From: Flavobacterium sp. HSC-32F16 | GTDB lineage: Bacteria > Bacteroidota > Bacteroidia > Flavobacteriales > Flavobacteriaceae | DNA length: 64,000 bases | Reading direction: 5' to 3' | Assembly: GCF_024171645.1 (NCBI RefSeq) | Contig: NZ_JALKAC010000011.1 | Coordinates: 174,137-238,136 of the forward strand | Shown here: piece after piece, positions 48,607-58,045 of the stretch | How the letters are laid out: each line of letters opens with the position of its first letter | Position numbering within the stretch: position 1 is the stretch's first letter | Program-made: the position numbers and the translations under genes | Notes under the pieces: model-generated | Told to the model about the DNA's origin: nothing | Databases searched by the model: none | What the model saw: the letters and a program-made list of their open reading frames with translations, nothing else

Positions 48607-50397
48607 TTACATTCGCTCCGGAACCTCGATTCCTAATAAAGTAAATGCTGATTTTATAACTTCGCCAACTTTTTGCGAAAGCTGAACTCTAAATATTTTC
48701 TTTGTTAAATCTACTTCTCCTAAAATATGAACTGACTGGTAGAATGAATTGTATTCTTTTACCAAATCATAGGTATAATTTGCAATTAATGCAGGGCTGT
48801 GATTTTGCGCAGCATTTTGAATTACTTCCGGGAAAAGCTCGATTTGTTTTAACAATTCCTTTTCTTTTTCATGAATTTCTTCAATACTTGTTTTTTCAGA
48901 AAAATCAAAATCGGATTTACGAATAATCGACTGGATTCTTGCATAAGTATATTGAATAAAAGGACCTGTATTTCCAGCAAAATCAACAGATTCTGCAGGG
49001 TTAAACAAGATACGTTTTTTAGGATCTACCTTTAAAATGTAATATTTTAAAGCGCCAAGCCCAATTGTTTTATACAATTTTGCTTTTTCATCTGCCGAAT
49101 AGCTGTCTAGTTTTCCTAAATCTTCAGAAATTTGTTTGGCCGTATCGGTCATATCCTGCATTAAATCATCAGCATCTACAACCGTTCCTTCACGGCTTTT
49201 CATTTTTCCGGATGGTAAATCAACCATTCCGTATGATAAATGATATAAACTTGAAGCCCAGTCAAAACCTAATTTCTTCAAGATTAAGAATAATACTTTA
49301 AAGTGATAATCCTGCTCGTTACCTACTGTGTAAACCATTCCGCCAACATCCGGCATATCTTTTACACGTTGAATCGCAGTTCCAATATCCTGTGTCATAT
49401 AAACCGCAGTTCCGTCAGAACGTAATACAATTTTACGATCCAGTCCTTCATCTGTCAGATCAATCCAAACAGAACCATCTGGATCTTTTTCAAAAACACC
49501 TTTATCAAGACCAACCTGAACTACATCTTTGCCTAATAAATAAGTATTGCTTTCGTAGTAATATTTATCAAAATTAACTCCAAGATTGCTGTAAGTTGTT
49601 GCGAAACCATCATAAACCCATTGGTTCATTTTTTTCCACAGTGCGATAACTTCATCATCTCCAGCTTCCCATTTTTTAAGCATTTCCTGTGCTTCAATTA
49701 TAATTGGAGCTTGTTTTTTTGCTTCTTCTTCAGTTTTACCCGTTTCAATTAATTGGTTTATTTCTGTTTTATAAGCTTTATCAAATTCAACATAATATTT
49801 CCCGACTAATTTATCTCCTTTTAAATTTGAACTTTCCGGAGTTTCTCCGTTTCCAAATTTTTCCCAAGCCAGCATCGATTTGCAAATATGAATACCACGA
49901 TCGTTGATAATTTGAGTTTTATATACTTTTTTACCCGAAGCTTTTAGAATTTCTGCTACAGAATAGCCTAACAAGTTGTTACGTACGTGACCTAAGTGTA
50001 ATGGTTTATTGGTATTTGGTGAAGAATATTCTACCATAATAGCTTTCTCGTCAGTCCCGACGCTTTGAGATGGCGTTACATATCCAAACTTATTGTTATC
50101 TCTAATTTCATTAAAGAAATTCAGATAATAACTATCTGAAATAACAATATTCAAAAAACCGGAAACTACATTAAAACGTGCAACTTCAGAAACGTTCTCT
50201 ACCAGATAATTTCCAATTTTATTTCCTAATTCTGCCGGATTGCTTTTAATCACTTTCAACAAAGGAAAAATTACCATAGTTATATCGCCTTCAAACTCTT
50301 TTCTGGTAGTTTGAAACTCGATTTTATCGACAGATACATCAAATAATGCTTGTATTGCTTTTTGTATAGAAGGTGTAAGAATTTGTGATAATGACAT
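48607..50397 (-). CDS. argS: Arginine-tRNA ligase
   Basis: ArgRS charges tRNA-Arg. The 596-residue protein has the N-terminal Add1 tRNA-binding domain (about 1-100), the HIGH-like HLGHVRNN (about 134-141), the KMSKS-like GKMKSREG and the C-terminal DALR anticodon-binding domain (about 475-596). The catalytic start block SSPNTNKPLHLGHVR is typical of the family. A TATCTTTG -7 box lies 21 bases upstream. The gene is single with its own terminator. Confidence 0.98.
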   Translation of the reverse strand: MSLSQILTPSIQKAIQALFDVSVDKIEFQTTRKEFEGDITMVIFPLLKVIKSNPAELGNKIGNYLVENVSEVARFNVVSGFLNIVISDSYYLNFFNEIRDNNKFGYVTPSQSVGTDEKAIMVEYSSPNTNKPLHLGHVRNNLLGYSVAEILKASGKKVYKTQIINDRGIHICKSMLAWEKFGNGETPESSNLKGDKLVGKYYVEFDKAYKTEINQLIETGKTEEEAKKQAPIIIEAQEMLKKWEAGDDEVIALWKKMNQWVYDGFATTYSNLGVNFDKYYYESNTYLLGKDVVQVGLDKGVFEKDPDGSVWIDLTDEGLDRKIVLRSDGTAVYMTQDIGTAIQRVKDMPDVGGMVYTVGNEQDYHFKVLFLILKKLGFDWASSLYHLSYGMVDLPSGKMKSREGTVVDADDLMQDMTDTAKQISEDLGKLDSYSADEKAKLYKTIGLGALKYYILKVDPKKRILFNPAESVDFAGNTGPFIQYTYARIQSIIRKSDFDFSEKTSIEEIHEKEKELLKQIELFPEVIQNAAQNHSPALIANYTYDLVKEYNSFYQSVHILGEVDLTKKIFRVQLSQKVGEVIKSAFTLLGIEVPERM

Positions 50398-50720
50398 GTA
50401 AACTTATTTTAAAGTGAGCAAAGATACTGCTTATTCATCAATTAGAGAAAATGAAAAAGATATAAAATAATATATTTTTCTTAGAATTTCTTAAAAAACG
50501 CTTTTCTGTGAATGTTAAAATTATCAAAAAATCAAAACGCTAATCTCTTACAAAACAAGAGATCACAAAAATTAAATTATTTTTTTTCTTTTTTTATGTA
50601 ACATAACGTTCACAAAATAGTCTTAATAAGAGCTTCAAATTTCATTGAGGAAAAAAATCAAAAACAAAAATCAAAAAAACACCATCATCAATCAAATCAA
50701 AATAATCAAGTAAATAAGCT
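50398..50720. other. Intergenic region between divergent argS and the second barrel gene
   Basis: 323 bp of AT-rich sequence holding the argS -7 box and the long A-rich leader of the barrel gene (50640-50720). No perfect TAnnTTTG is seen for the plus-strand gene. A GTAACATAACGTTCAC stretch at 50597-50612 contains a short imperfect dyad of unknown meaning. No ORF or RNA gene. Confidence 0.5.
50419..50426 (-). promoter_or_regulatory. -7 promoter box (TATCTTTG) of argS
   Basis: A perfect TAnnTTTG on the minus strand, 21 bases upstream of the argS ATG. Confidence 0.55.
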
Positions 50721-53138
50721 ATGAAATTAAAATTTATTCTGTTCGCAATACTGGGGATGATTGCAACAGCACAAGCGCAAAACTCAGGATCTGTCTCGGG
50801 GAAAATTGTAGAAAAATCCAATAATGCACCTATTTCTTATGCGACTGTTTCTCTTAAAGAAAACGGAAAAGTGGTATCAGGAATCAATACAGATGATAAT
50901 GGAGATTTTACTTTTAAAAATCTTGCACTAAAAAGCTATACAATCGAAGTTCAATATATTGGATTTAGAAAATATATAGGTTCTGTAATTTTAAGTGATA
51001 ACAGAAAAACAGCAACAGTAAATGTTTCTCTTGAAGAAGAAGCAACGCAGTTAAAAGGCGTAAATATTATTGCCGAACGTTCGACAATTGAACAAAAAAT
51101 CGATAGAAAAGTAGTTAACGTTGGTAAGGATTTAACAACGGCCGGAGCTTCTGCATCAGATATTATGAATAATATTCCTTCTGTAAATGTGGATCAGGAT
51201 GGAAAACTTTCGCTTCGCGGAAATGACAATGTTCGTGTATTAATTGACGGAAGACCTTCTAACATTGATCCTGCTCAGTTATTGAAACAAATTCCATCAA
51301 CTTCTATCAAAAAAATTGAGCTGATTACAAATCCAAGTGCAAAATACAATCCGGAAGGAATGTCAGGAATTATCAATATTATTTTACACAAAAATGCTAA
51401 TACTGGTTTTAACGGAAGTTACAGCGGAGGTATTACTTTTGGAGAAACAGCAAAATACAATCAGTCTTTAGATTTAAATTATAAAACCGGAAAAGTAAAT
51501 TTCTTTGGAAATGCCGGTAATAATTTTGGAACTTATTTTAACGATGGTCATATCAAAAGATTAGATCAAGATGTAGCTCAAAAATTAGACATTTCCAATG
51601 ACAATGATAACTATTTGTATAAAGTTGGAATGGATTATTTAATCAATGATCACAATACTTTATCATTTTACACCAATCAAAATAAAGCAAAAGGAACTGG
51701 ACTTGTAAATACAGATATTAATTACAATAACGGAGATCCGGATATTAAAAATATCTACCAAAAATCGAGATACGAAGGTCCAAACGAAACCGGAACTTAT
51801 AATTTAGCGTACAAACATATCTTTAAAAAAGAAGGTCATACTTTAGATTTTGAAGGAAACTTTAGTAATACCAGAGAAACTCAAGATGCAGGTTTTGATA
51901 CTAAAACAACACAGCCAAATAACACTGCTAGTTCCATTTTGTACAGCGATTATATTAATGACAAAAGAAAATTAGGTACAGTAAACGTTGATTACGTAAA
52001 TCCATTAAATGACAAAACGACTCTTGAAGCCGGAGCTGAAGCCAGAATAACAAGAACTGACAATATTTACAACACAAGTAATCCGGCAGTTGCTCCTGCA
52101 GACCAAGCTTCTATTTATGTTTATGATACAGACATTTACTCTGCTTATGTAACTTTTGGTCAGAAATACAAAAAATTCAGCTATCAGTTAGGAGCTCGTT
52201 TTGAAAGCTATAAAGTTACTGCTGATTTAAATCATGGTTACAAAAAATTTGATGATGACTACATTACATTATACCCATCAGCTTATTTAACTTATAACTT
52301 AAATGAGAAAAACGTTTTACAATTAAGCTACAGCCGTCGTGTTGACCGTCCAAGTTTAGAGCAGACAAAACCTATTCGTGAATTTTCTACTCCGCTAGTA
52401 ACTTCATACGGAAATCAGGAATTAAGACCTCAGTTTACTAATTCTGTCGAAGTAAATTATACTAAAACTCTTGAAAAAGGAAGTATTACTGCAGGAGTTT
52501 TTGTAAGAGCTATTAACGACCAAATAAGCAGAACTTTAAGTCCAGACCCTAACGATGCTTCTGGTTACAAACAAATTTTAGGTTTTGCCAATTTCGATCA
52601 CAACAGTGCTTATGGTTTTGACATTTCTGCTAACTATAAAATTACTAAATGGTGGGATATCCAGCCATCTGTTGATTTTTCAAGTATAAATCAGCAAGGT
52701 GTTGTGTTCCAGTATGATACTTCAACAAAATTAAGTTCACCTTTAGAGCGCAGTGTAACAACTTCTGCATTTAATGCTCGTATGAACTCAAACTTTAAAC
52801 CTACAAAACGTTTAAGCTTTTTATTATTCGGTTTTTACAGAGGTGGCGTTGAAGAAATTCAACAGCATAGAAATGAAATGTACAAAATGGATATTGGTTC
52901 ACGATATACATTGTTAGATAATAAGATGAATATCAGCGTACGTTTTAATGACGTTTTCAATACTATGAAATTTTCATTTGATGGTGTTTATCCTTATCCT
53001 CAAACTGGTCAGTTTTCATGGGAAAGCCAAACAGTTTATTTAGGTTTAACATACAATTTTGGAGGAGCAAAAATTAAAAAATTACAACGTAAAGAAAGAG
53101 ATGACAACACTAATAAAGGCGGAGGCGGAATGTTCTAA
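50721..53138 (+). CDS. Outer-membrane beta-barrel protein of the TonB-receptor type (PF14905), no. 2
   Basis: This 805-residue protein has a signal peptide ending near TAQAQ (residue 20) and a carboxypeptidase-like regulatory domain (about 24-110, SVSGKIVEKSNNAPISYATV). A plug follows (about 120-225, with ASDIMNNIPSVNVDQDGKLS, RGNDNVRVLIDGRPS and NPSAKYNPEGMSGIINIIL), then a long barrel with a Gly-rich end. The IDGRPS and PSAKY motifs are those of the PF14905 outer_membrane beta-barrel family. The ligand is unknown. It ends with NKGGGGMF rather than the usual terminal aromatic strand, so the last strand lies before residue 790. A bidirectional terminator follows. Confidence 0.92.
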   Translation: MKLKFILFAILGMIATAQAQNSGSVSGKIVEKSNNAPISYATVSLKENGKVVSGINTDDNGDFTFKNLALKSYTIEVQYIGFRKYIGSVILSDNRKTATVNVSLEEEATQLKGVNIIAERSTIEQKIDRKVVNVGKDLTTAGASASDIMNNIPSVNVDQDGKLSLRGNDNVRVLIDGRPSNIDPAQLLKQIPSTSIKKIELITNPSAKYNPEGMSGIINIILHKNANTGFNGSYSGGITFGETAKYNQSLDLNYKTGKVNFFGNAGNNFGTYFNDGHIKRLDQDVAQKLDISNDNDNYLYKVGMDYLINDHNTLSFYTNQNKAKGTGLVNTDINYNNGDPDIKNIYQKSRYEGPNETGTYNLAYKHIFKKEGHTLDFEGNFSNTRETQDAGFDTKTTQPNNTASSILYSDYINDKRKLGTVNVDYVNPLNDKTTLEAGAEARITRTDNIYNTSNPAVAPADQASIYVYDTDIYSAYVTFGQKYKKFSYQLGARFESYKVTADLNHGYKKFDDDYITLYPSAYLTYNLNEKNVLQLSYSRRVDRPSLEQTKPIREFSTPLVTSYGNQELRPQFTNSVEVNYTKTLEKGSITAGVFVRAINDQISRTLSPDPNDASGYKQILGFANFDHNSAYGFDISANYKITKWWDIQPSVDFSSINQQGVVFQYDTSTKLSSPLERSVTTSAFNARMNSNFKPTKRLSFLLFGFYRGGVEEIQQHRNEMYKMDIGSRYTLLDNKMNISVRFNDVFNTMKFSFDGVYPYPQTGQFSWESQTVYLGLTYNFGGAKIKKLQRKERDDNTNKGGGGMF

Positions 53139-53192
53139 TCGACGTTTTTATTAGATTTATTTTAATATTTTTGAATAAGTTCTTGTAGAAAA

Positions 53193-53224
53193 AAAGCCTG
53201 GAGTATGCCAACTCCGGGCTTTTC
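53193..53224. terminator. Bidirectional terminator between the barrel gene and cutC
   Basis: AAAAGCCtGGAGT pairs with ACTCCgGGCTTTT across 6 nt, with T on the plus side and A on the minus side. Confidence 0.85.
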
Positions 53225-53238
53225 TATTTTTATAAAAC

Positions 53239-53910
53239 TCAAAGAAAGTTTTTAAGTTCTTTTATTTCTTCAGAATTTGCAATTTCTGAGTCACTTGTAA
53301 TGGCTGATGAATGGTAAAAAGTTAAATCTAATTTTTCTTGTAATAACTTAATATTTGAAGATCTCAATCCACCGCCCGGCATTATTTCAATTCGGTCTCC
53401 AGCTAGTTTTTGAATTTTCTCCAAAACTAAAATTCCTTCTTCAACATTTACTCCTTGTCCAGAAGTTAAGATGGTTTTAAAACCACATTCGATAACTTTC
53501 TCCAGTGATTTTTCTACATCTTTAACAACATCAAAAGCACGGTGAAAAGTACAGGAAAGCGGATGTGCTAAATGCACCAATTCCTTATTTTGTTTTTTAT
53601 TTACTTTTCCGTTTTCTTTTAAAATTCCAAAAACAAAACCATCAACTCCAAGTTTTTTATATTGTTTGATGTCCTGCTTCATTTCGGTAAGCTCTTCATC
53701 TGAATAAACAAAATTACCACCGCGAGGTCTGATGATAACATGCATTTTAATATTCAAACTTTCACGAACTTTTACCACTAAAATAGAGTTTGGTGTTGTT
53801 CCGCCCAGTGTCATGTTTTCACAAAGTTCTATTCTATCTGCTCCATTTTCCTGAGCAATTATAGCCGATTCGTAATTGAAACAAGCTATTTCGAGTTGAT
53901 TTTTTTTCAT
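53239..53910 (-). CDS. cutC: CutC-family protein
   Basis: This 223-residue protein is a TIM-barrel CutC homologue. Family blocks include the N-terminal LEIACFNYESAIIAQENGADRIELCENMTLGG (split around 6-37), VIIRPRGGNFVYSDEE, GFVFGIL, HRAFDVV, ILTSGQG and IMPGGGLRSSN. CutC was named for copper tolerance in E. coli but that role is disputed and the reaction is unknown. Length is slightly below the usual 240-250. It lies between a bidirectional terminator and the fabH terminator, as a single gene. Confidence 0.95.
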   Translation of the reverse strand: MKKNQLEIACFNYESAIIAQENGADRIELCENMTLGGTTPNSILVVKVRESLNIKMHVIIRPRGGNFVYSDEELTEMKQDIKQYKKLGVDGFVFGILKENGKVNKKQNKELVHLAHPLSCTFHRAFDVVKDVEKSLEKVIECGFKTILTSGQGVNVEEGILVLEKIQKLAGDRIEIMPGGGLRSSNIKLLQEKLDLTFYHSSAITSDSEIANSEEIKELKNFL

Positions 53911-53938
53911 TGTGATTTAAATAATTTTTCTTCAGATG

Positions 53939-53971
53939 AGACCTGACAAGTTTTAAAAACCTGTCAGGTCT
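53939..53971. repeat. Palindrome AGACCTGACAAGTTTT / AAAACCTGTCAGGTCT
   Basis: A 33-base near-perfect palindrome upstream of cutC. It has the same build as the AACTTTGACAAAGTT palindrome at 7927-7959 (AT centre, TGACA-type arm) but a different arm sequence. No T tail, so not a terminator. Confidence 0.6.
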
Positions 53972-53987
53972 GAATGCGCAATTTATA

Positions 53988-54017
53988 AAAAAACCTGCTC
54001 CAAAACGAAGCAGGTTT
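53988..54017 (-). terminator. Rho-independent terminator after fabH
   Basis: AAACCTGCTtC pairs with GAGCAGGTTT across 5 nt, with a seven-T run on the minus strand. It is about 25 bp past the fabH stop. Confidence 0.85.
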
Positions 54018-54042
54018 AAAATATAATGCAAGATGAATTAAT

Positions 54043-55050
54043 TTACCATTTGATGATAGCGCTTGCCCAAGTGAACCCACTTCCAAAGGCGGCCAAAACC
54101 ACAGTGTCACCGGATTTGATTTTGCCTTGTTCCCAAGCTTCTGTCAGAGCGATTGGAATAGATGCAGCAGTTGTATTTCCGTATTTCTGAATATTGTTAT
54201 GCACTTGATCGTCTGTCAATTTGAATTTATTCTGAATGAACTGCGAAATTCTCAAATTGGCCTGATGCGGGATCAACATATCAATATCCGAAACCTGAAG
54301 TCCATTTGCTTCTAAACCTTCATTGATTACTTCAGCAAAACGAACAACCGCATTTTTAAATACAAATTGTCCATTCATATAAGGATAGTAACTTTCGTCA
54401 TTTGGGTCATTATCTGCTAAAATATCTGTTACCCAGCGCGCTCCCATTCCTGGTGCCTGCAAAGCCAATTCTTCAGCGTGCTGTCCTTCTGAATGTAGGT
54501 GCGTAGACAAAATACCTTTTGTGAGGTCTTCTTCACGGCTTAAAACTGCCGCTCCTGCTCCATCTCCAAAGATTACCGAAACACCGCGTCCGCGAGTCGT
54601 CATATCCAAACCAGTTGAGTGAACCTCAGAACCAATTACCAAAATATTTTTATACATTCCGGTTTTAATATATTGATCGGCTACAGAAATAGCATAAACA
54701 AAACCAGAACATTGATTTCTAACATCTAATGCTCCAACCGTTTTTAATCCTAAATCACGTTGTACTAAAACTCCGGGACCTGGAAAATAGTAGTCTGGAC
54801 TTAATGTCGCAAAAACTACAAAATCAATATCTTCTTTGGCTACGCCAGAACGTTCTATTGCAATTTTAGCCGCTTTTACTCCCATAGAAGTAGTGGTGTC
54901 TTCTCCGCGAATGATATGTCTTCTTTCCTGAATCCCGGTTCTTTCCTGAATCCATTCGTCATTGGTATCCATTATCTTAGACAAATCATCGTTTGTTACA
55001 ACATTTGAAGGAACATAATATCCTAAGCCTGCTATTTTTGAATGATACAT
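54043..55050 (-). CDS. fabH: Beta-ketoacyl-ACP synthase III
   Basis: FabH condenses acetyl-CoA (or a branched acyl-CoA) with malonyl-ACP to start fatty-acid synthesis. The 335-residue protein has catalytic Cys114 in RNQCSGFVYA, the HQAN histidine motif (about 263-266) and the YGNTTAASIP asparagine (about 295). All three catalytic residues are present. Flavobacteria make much iso-branched fatty acid, so a branched-chain primer preference is possible but not shown. rpmF and plsX, frequent neighbours of fabH, are absent here. A TAAATTTG -7 box lies 32 bases upstream. Confidence 0.95.
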   Translation of the reverse strand: MYHSKIAGLGYYVPSNVVTNDDLSKIMDTNDEWIQERTGIQERRHIIRGEDTTTSMGVKAAKIAIERSGVAKEDIDFVVFATLSPDYYFPGPGVLVQRDLGLKTVGALDVRNQCSGFVYAISVADQYIKTGMYKNILVIGSEVHSTGLDMTTRGRGVSVIFGDGAGAAVLSREEDLTKGILSTHLHSEGQHAEELALQAPGMGARWVTDILADNDPNDESYYPYMNGQFVFKNAVVRFAEVINEGLEANGLQVSDIDMLIPHQANLRISQFIQNKFKLTDDQVHNNIQKYGNTTAASIPIALTEAWEQGKIKSGDTVVLAAFGSGFTWASAIIKW

Positions 55051-55082
55051 ATAGTATTGTTATTTGTTAAAAATTTAGAATG

Positions 55083-55090
55083 CAAATTTA
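55083..55090 (-). promoter_or_regulatory. -7 promoter box (TAAATTTG) of fabH
   Basis: A perfect TAnnTTTG on the minus strand, 32 bases upstream of the fabH ATG. Confidence 0.5.
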
Positions 55091-55264
55091 AGTATAGTTT
55101 AAAACATTAGAGTACAAATTACTATTTTTTTCGTTATCATCAATTTAATTAACTTTAATTATCAGACTGTTTAAAATCATTTACTTTTTGATAAAACAGT
55201 TTTTAATGCAATTTATTGAAGAATAATGAAAAATACATTTTAGAGCAGTAAAACTTCTTATAAA

Positions 55265-55300
55265 AATAAACCCGACAATTTTAAAACTGTCGGGTTTATT
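55265..55300 (-). terminator. Rho-independent terminator after the ABC ATPase gene
   Basis: AAACCCGACA pairs with TGTCGGGTTT around an AT-rich centre, with T-rich sequence after it on the minus strand. It sits right at the stop codon at 55302. Confidence 0.85.
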
Positions 55301-55301
55301 T

Positions 55302-56252
55302 TTATAAATAATTAAGACCAAGAAATATTTCCTGTTCAAGCGGTAAATCAATTTCGCTTTCAAAAAATATTAATTGTCTTTTATAAACGGTTTCGATTAA
55401 ATAATGACTTCCTCTAAAATAGGTTCTTCTAATTTTTACCGGAAGTTTAGATTCTGAAACCATTTTAAACTGATGCGGATATACTAACGTTTTATGTGTT
55501 TCATCTTCATAAGGAAGTAATAAATGGGTTGCAACCTCATTTACTTCTCCAAATAAGGAAGCTACATATTTAGTTTCCGGATCTTCGTAAATTTTGTTTG
55601 GATCGCCTTTTACGATAACTTCGCCATGACGCATTACAATTGCTTCATCTGCAAACGATAATGCATCTGTACTATCGTGCGTTGCAATAATACAGGTAAT
55701 TTCTTTTTGTTTCAGATAACGGAATAAATTTCTACGTAATGCATTTTTACGAAAAGCATCAATCTGACTAAAAGGTTCATCCAGTAAAATAACTTCGGGT
55801 TCCAGAGCCAAAACTCGTACCAAAGCCACTCTTTGCTGCTGTCCTCCGCTCAAAAACTTAGCTTTTACATTTGAAAACTGTTCCATTTCGACCATTTCCA
55901 GCAATTCCTGAACACGAAGTTTTTTCATATTGGCAAAACCATTCGAAAGAAACTTTCCAACATTTTCAGCAACGGTTTCATACGGAGACAGATCAAAATC
56001 CTGCGCCAGATATTTCATATAAGGCATTCCGGGAATCAAATTGTATTTTGGCCCCAGAATAGGTTTTTGGTTATAAAATATTTTGCCCTCATCTAAATCG
56101 AACAAACCGTACATCAACTTTAAAAGCGTACTTTTTCCACAACCGCTTTCGCCAATAATGGCAATATTTTCGCCTTTATTGATCGTAAAAGAAACATTAT
56201 TTATAACTGGTTTATCAGTATACGAAAAAGATATATTTTGAATATCAAGCAT
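55302..56252 (-). CDS. ABC transporter ATP-binding protein
   Basis: This 316-residue ATPase has Walker A GESGCGKST (34-42), the signature LSGGQQQRVAL (about 133-143), Walker B VILLDEPFSQID and the switch ATHDS. The C-terminal extension (about 235-316, from GEVNEVATHLLLPYED) resembles a TOBE-like regulatory segment, as in importers for iron, sulfate, molybdate or polyamines. No permease or binding-protein gene is adjacent, so the transporter partner is elsewhere and the substrate unknown. A TAAATTTG -7 box lies 19 bases upstream. Confidence 0.93.
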   Translation of the reverse strand: MLDIQNISFSYTDKPVINNVSFTINKGENIAIIGESGCGKSTLLKLMYGLFDLDEGKIFYNQKPILGPKYNLIPGMPYMKYLAQDFDLSPYETVAENVGKFLSNGFANMKKLRVQELLEMVEMEQFSNVKAKFLSGGQQQRVALVRVLALEPEVILLDEPFSQIDAFRKNALRRNLFRYLKQKEITCIIATHDSTDALSFADEAIVMRHGEVIVKGDPNKIYEDPETKYVASLFGEVNEVATHLLLPYEDETHKTLVYPHQFKMVSESKLPVKIRRTYFRGSHYLIETVYKRQLIFFESEIDLPLEQEIFLGLNYL

Positions 56253-56271
56253 GTGTTGTAATTAGAGAGGT

Positions 56272-56279
56272 CAAATTTA
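56272..56279 (-). promoter_or_regulatory. -7 promoter box (TAAATTTG) of the ABC ATPase gene
   Basis: A perfect TAnnTTTG on the minus strand, 19 bases upstream of the ATG. Confidence 0.55.
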
Positions 56280-56421
56280 CGATGTTTAATTTCTAAAGTC
56301 AAAAAAAATAAAATCAGATTGTTATTTTAATTACTATCCAATTATAAAATCTAAAAATTGTAAGAAAAAAATTTTGTTTGCGTTATAGAACTACCTGATT
56401 TTCTTTTCCAAAACATATAAC

Positions 56422-57261
56422 ATGAAAAAATATCTAATTATTGCTTTTGCGTTTACTTCTATTTTTGTTAATGCTCAAAATAAAACAATTACAGGGATTA
56501 TCTTAGATAGTTTAAAACAGCCAATTCCTTATGCAAATATTGGAATTTTAAACAAACCTGTCGGCACAGTTTCTAACGAAAAAGGAGAATTCTCCTTTAT
56601 TCTTGAAAATACAACCAATTTAGATACACTTAGAATTTCTTCTCTATCTTATATTTCAAAGGATATTCTATTGAAAAATTTATCCGACGAAAAACTAACT
56701 TTAATTCTTAAAAATCATATTGAAAAACTAAATGAAATCATTGTTTCAAGAAGTAATTTAAAAAATTATAACGAAGGAAAAGATAAATCCGATACTAAAC
56801 AGCAAGTATTATTTGCAAATCCTAATTATAAAAACATGAATTTAGGAACTGAAATTGGCAGGAAATTTTCTTTAGGAACAAAAAAACCCAGTCTATTAAC
56901 TGAATTCAAATTCTTCATCAAAGAAAATAACTTTAAAAAAGTCAAATTCAGAATTAACATTTATAGCATTCAAAATAATAAACCAGATAAAAAACTTAAC
57001 AATTCTGATATTTATAGTGAGGTCGAAAATAGCTTAAAAAACTGGACAGTTGTTGATTTAACTCCTTTTAATATTATTACTCAACAAGACATTATTATAG
57101 CAGTAGAATGGATTGAACATTCAAATGACGGGAATAAATTAAGTCTGCCTATTATAATTCCATCTTTTAATTCTACCCATTATTACAAATTTGGAAGTCA
57201 GGGCATATGGGAAAAGTATGGAAAAATATCTTCCTCAATGATTTTATTCTACCAGCAATAA
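56422..57261 (+). CDS. Secreted carboxypeptidase-like regulatory-domain protein
   Basis: This 279-residue protein has a signal peptide ending NAQ (residue 19) and a carboxypeptidase D regulatory-like domain (about 22-105, ITGIILDSLKQPIPYANIGI). After a Lys/Asn-rich linker comes a C-terminal domain of beta character (about 140-279) that I do not recognise. It looks like the N-terminal part of a TonB-receptor-like protein without the barrel. Its second domain does not look like a truncated barrel and the ORF ends with a proper terminator, so it is likely a complete small family. Unknown function. Confidence 0.82.
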   Translation: MKKYLIIAFAFTSIFVNAQNKTITGIILDSLKQPIPYANIGILNKPVGTVSNEKGEFSFILENTTNLDTLRISSLSYISKDILLKNLSDEKLTLILKNHIEKLNEIIVSRSNLKNYNEGKDKSDTKQQVLFANPNYKNMNLGTEIGRKFSLGTKKPSLLTEFKFFIKENNFKKVKFRINIYSIQNNKPDKKLNNSDIYSEVENSLKNWTVVDLTPFNIITQQDIIIAVEWIEHSNDGNKLSLPIIIPSFNSTHYYKFGSQGIWEKYGKISSSMILFYQQ

Positions 57262-57276
57262 TCTGCAAATTCTAAT

Positions 57277-57312
57277 AAAAAAAGCTGCTTCAATTATGAA
57301 ACAGCTTTTTTT
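57277..57312 (+). terminator. Rho-independent terminator after the carboxypeptidase-like-domain gene
   Basis: AAAAAGCTGcTTC pairs with GAAaCAGCTTTTT across a short loop, with T on the plus side and A on the minus side; it can serve the convergent OmpA gene too. Confidence 0.85.
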
Positions 57313-57331
57313 TATATTTTATTACCTGAAA

Positions 57332-58027
57332 TTACTTTCCAGCTTCGGCTTTTGCATCATTCACCATTTTGTCGTTTGCTGTAATTGAGAATTCAACACG
57401 ACGGTTTTGAGCTCTTCCTTCCGGCGTATCATTTGTTGCAATAGGATCAACAATACCTAAACCTGAAGTTTTAAAACGGCTTGATTTTAATCCTTTAGAA
57501 ACTAAATAAGACTGAACAGATGCTGCTCTTTGTCCTGAAAGTGTCAAATTATATTCTGGTTTACCTGTATTATCAGTATAACCGAAGATTTGAATATCAG
57601 TATCTCCGTAATCATTAAATACAGGAACTAATTTATCTAAGTTTGCTTTTGCCTGAGGAGTTAAAGTTGATTTGTTAGTATCAAAACGAACTGCATTCTC
57701 ATTTAAAGTTAAATGAATTCCTTCACCTACTCTTTCTACAGAAGCACCTGGTAAAGCCTGATCAATTTCACGGGCTTGTTTATCCATTTTATTTCCAATT
57801 AAGGCTCCGGTTCCACCACCAACAGCAGCTCCAATTGCAGCTCCTAACGCAGCGTTTCCGCCTTTTCCTAAATTATTTCCTAAAATACCTCCAATAATAC
57901 CACCTGCAACTACACCAATTCCGGCACCTTTTTGAGTATTATTTGCATTTTTTACTGAATCGCAGCTTGCAAAAAAACTAACTAATACAAGTAAACTACT
58001 TAAACCTAAAACTGTTATCTTTTTCAT
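57332..58027 (-). CDS. OmpA-family outer-membrane lipoprotein with glycine zipper
   Basis: This 231-residue protein has a lipobox FFASC (Cys22) and a glycine-zipper segment (about 34-82, GAGIGVVAGGIIGGILG and repeats) that can insert in or coat a membrane. A C-terminal OmpA/MotB peptidoglycan-binding domain follows (about 110-220, with FGYTDNTGKPEYNLTLSGQR and GLGIVDPIATNDTPEGRAQN). It should bridge outer membrane and cell wall. Such YiaD-like proteins are common in the phylum. It is 18 bp downstream of the lipocalin-like gene and likely co-transcribed. Confidence 0.94.
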   Translation of the reverse strand: MKKITVLGLSSLLVLVSFFASCDSVKNANNTQKGAGIGVVAGGIIGGILGNNLGKGGNAALGAAIGAAVGGGTGALIGNKMDKQAREIDQALPGASVERVGEGIHLTLNENAVRFDTNKSTLTPQAKANLDKLVPVFNDYGDTDIQIFGYTDNTGKPEYNLTLSGQRAASVQSYLVSKGLKSSRFKTSGLGIVDPIATNDTPEGRAQNRRVEFSITANDKMVNDAKAEAGK

Positions 58028-58045
58028 TTTTTATCTTTTTTAATA

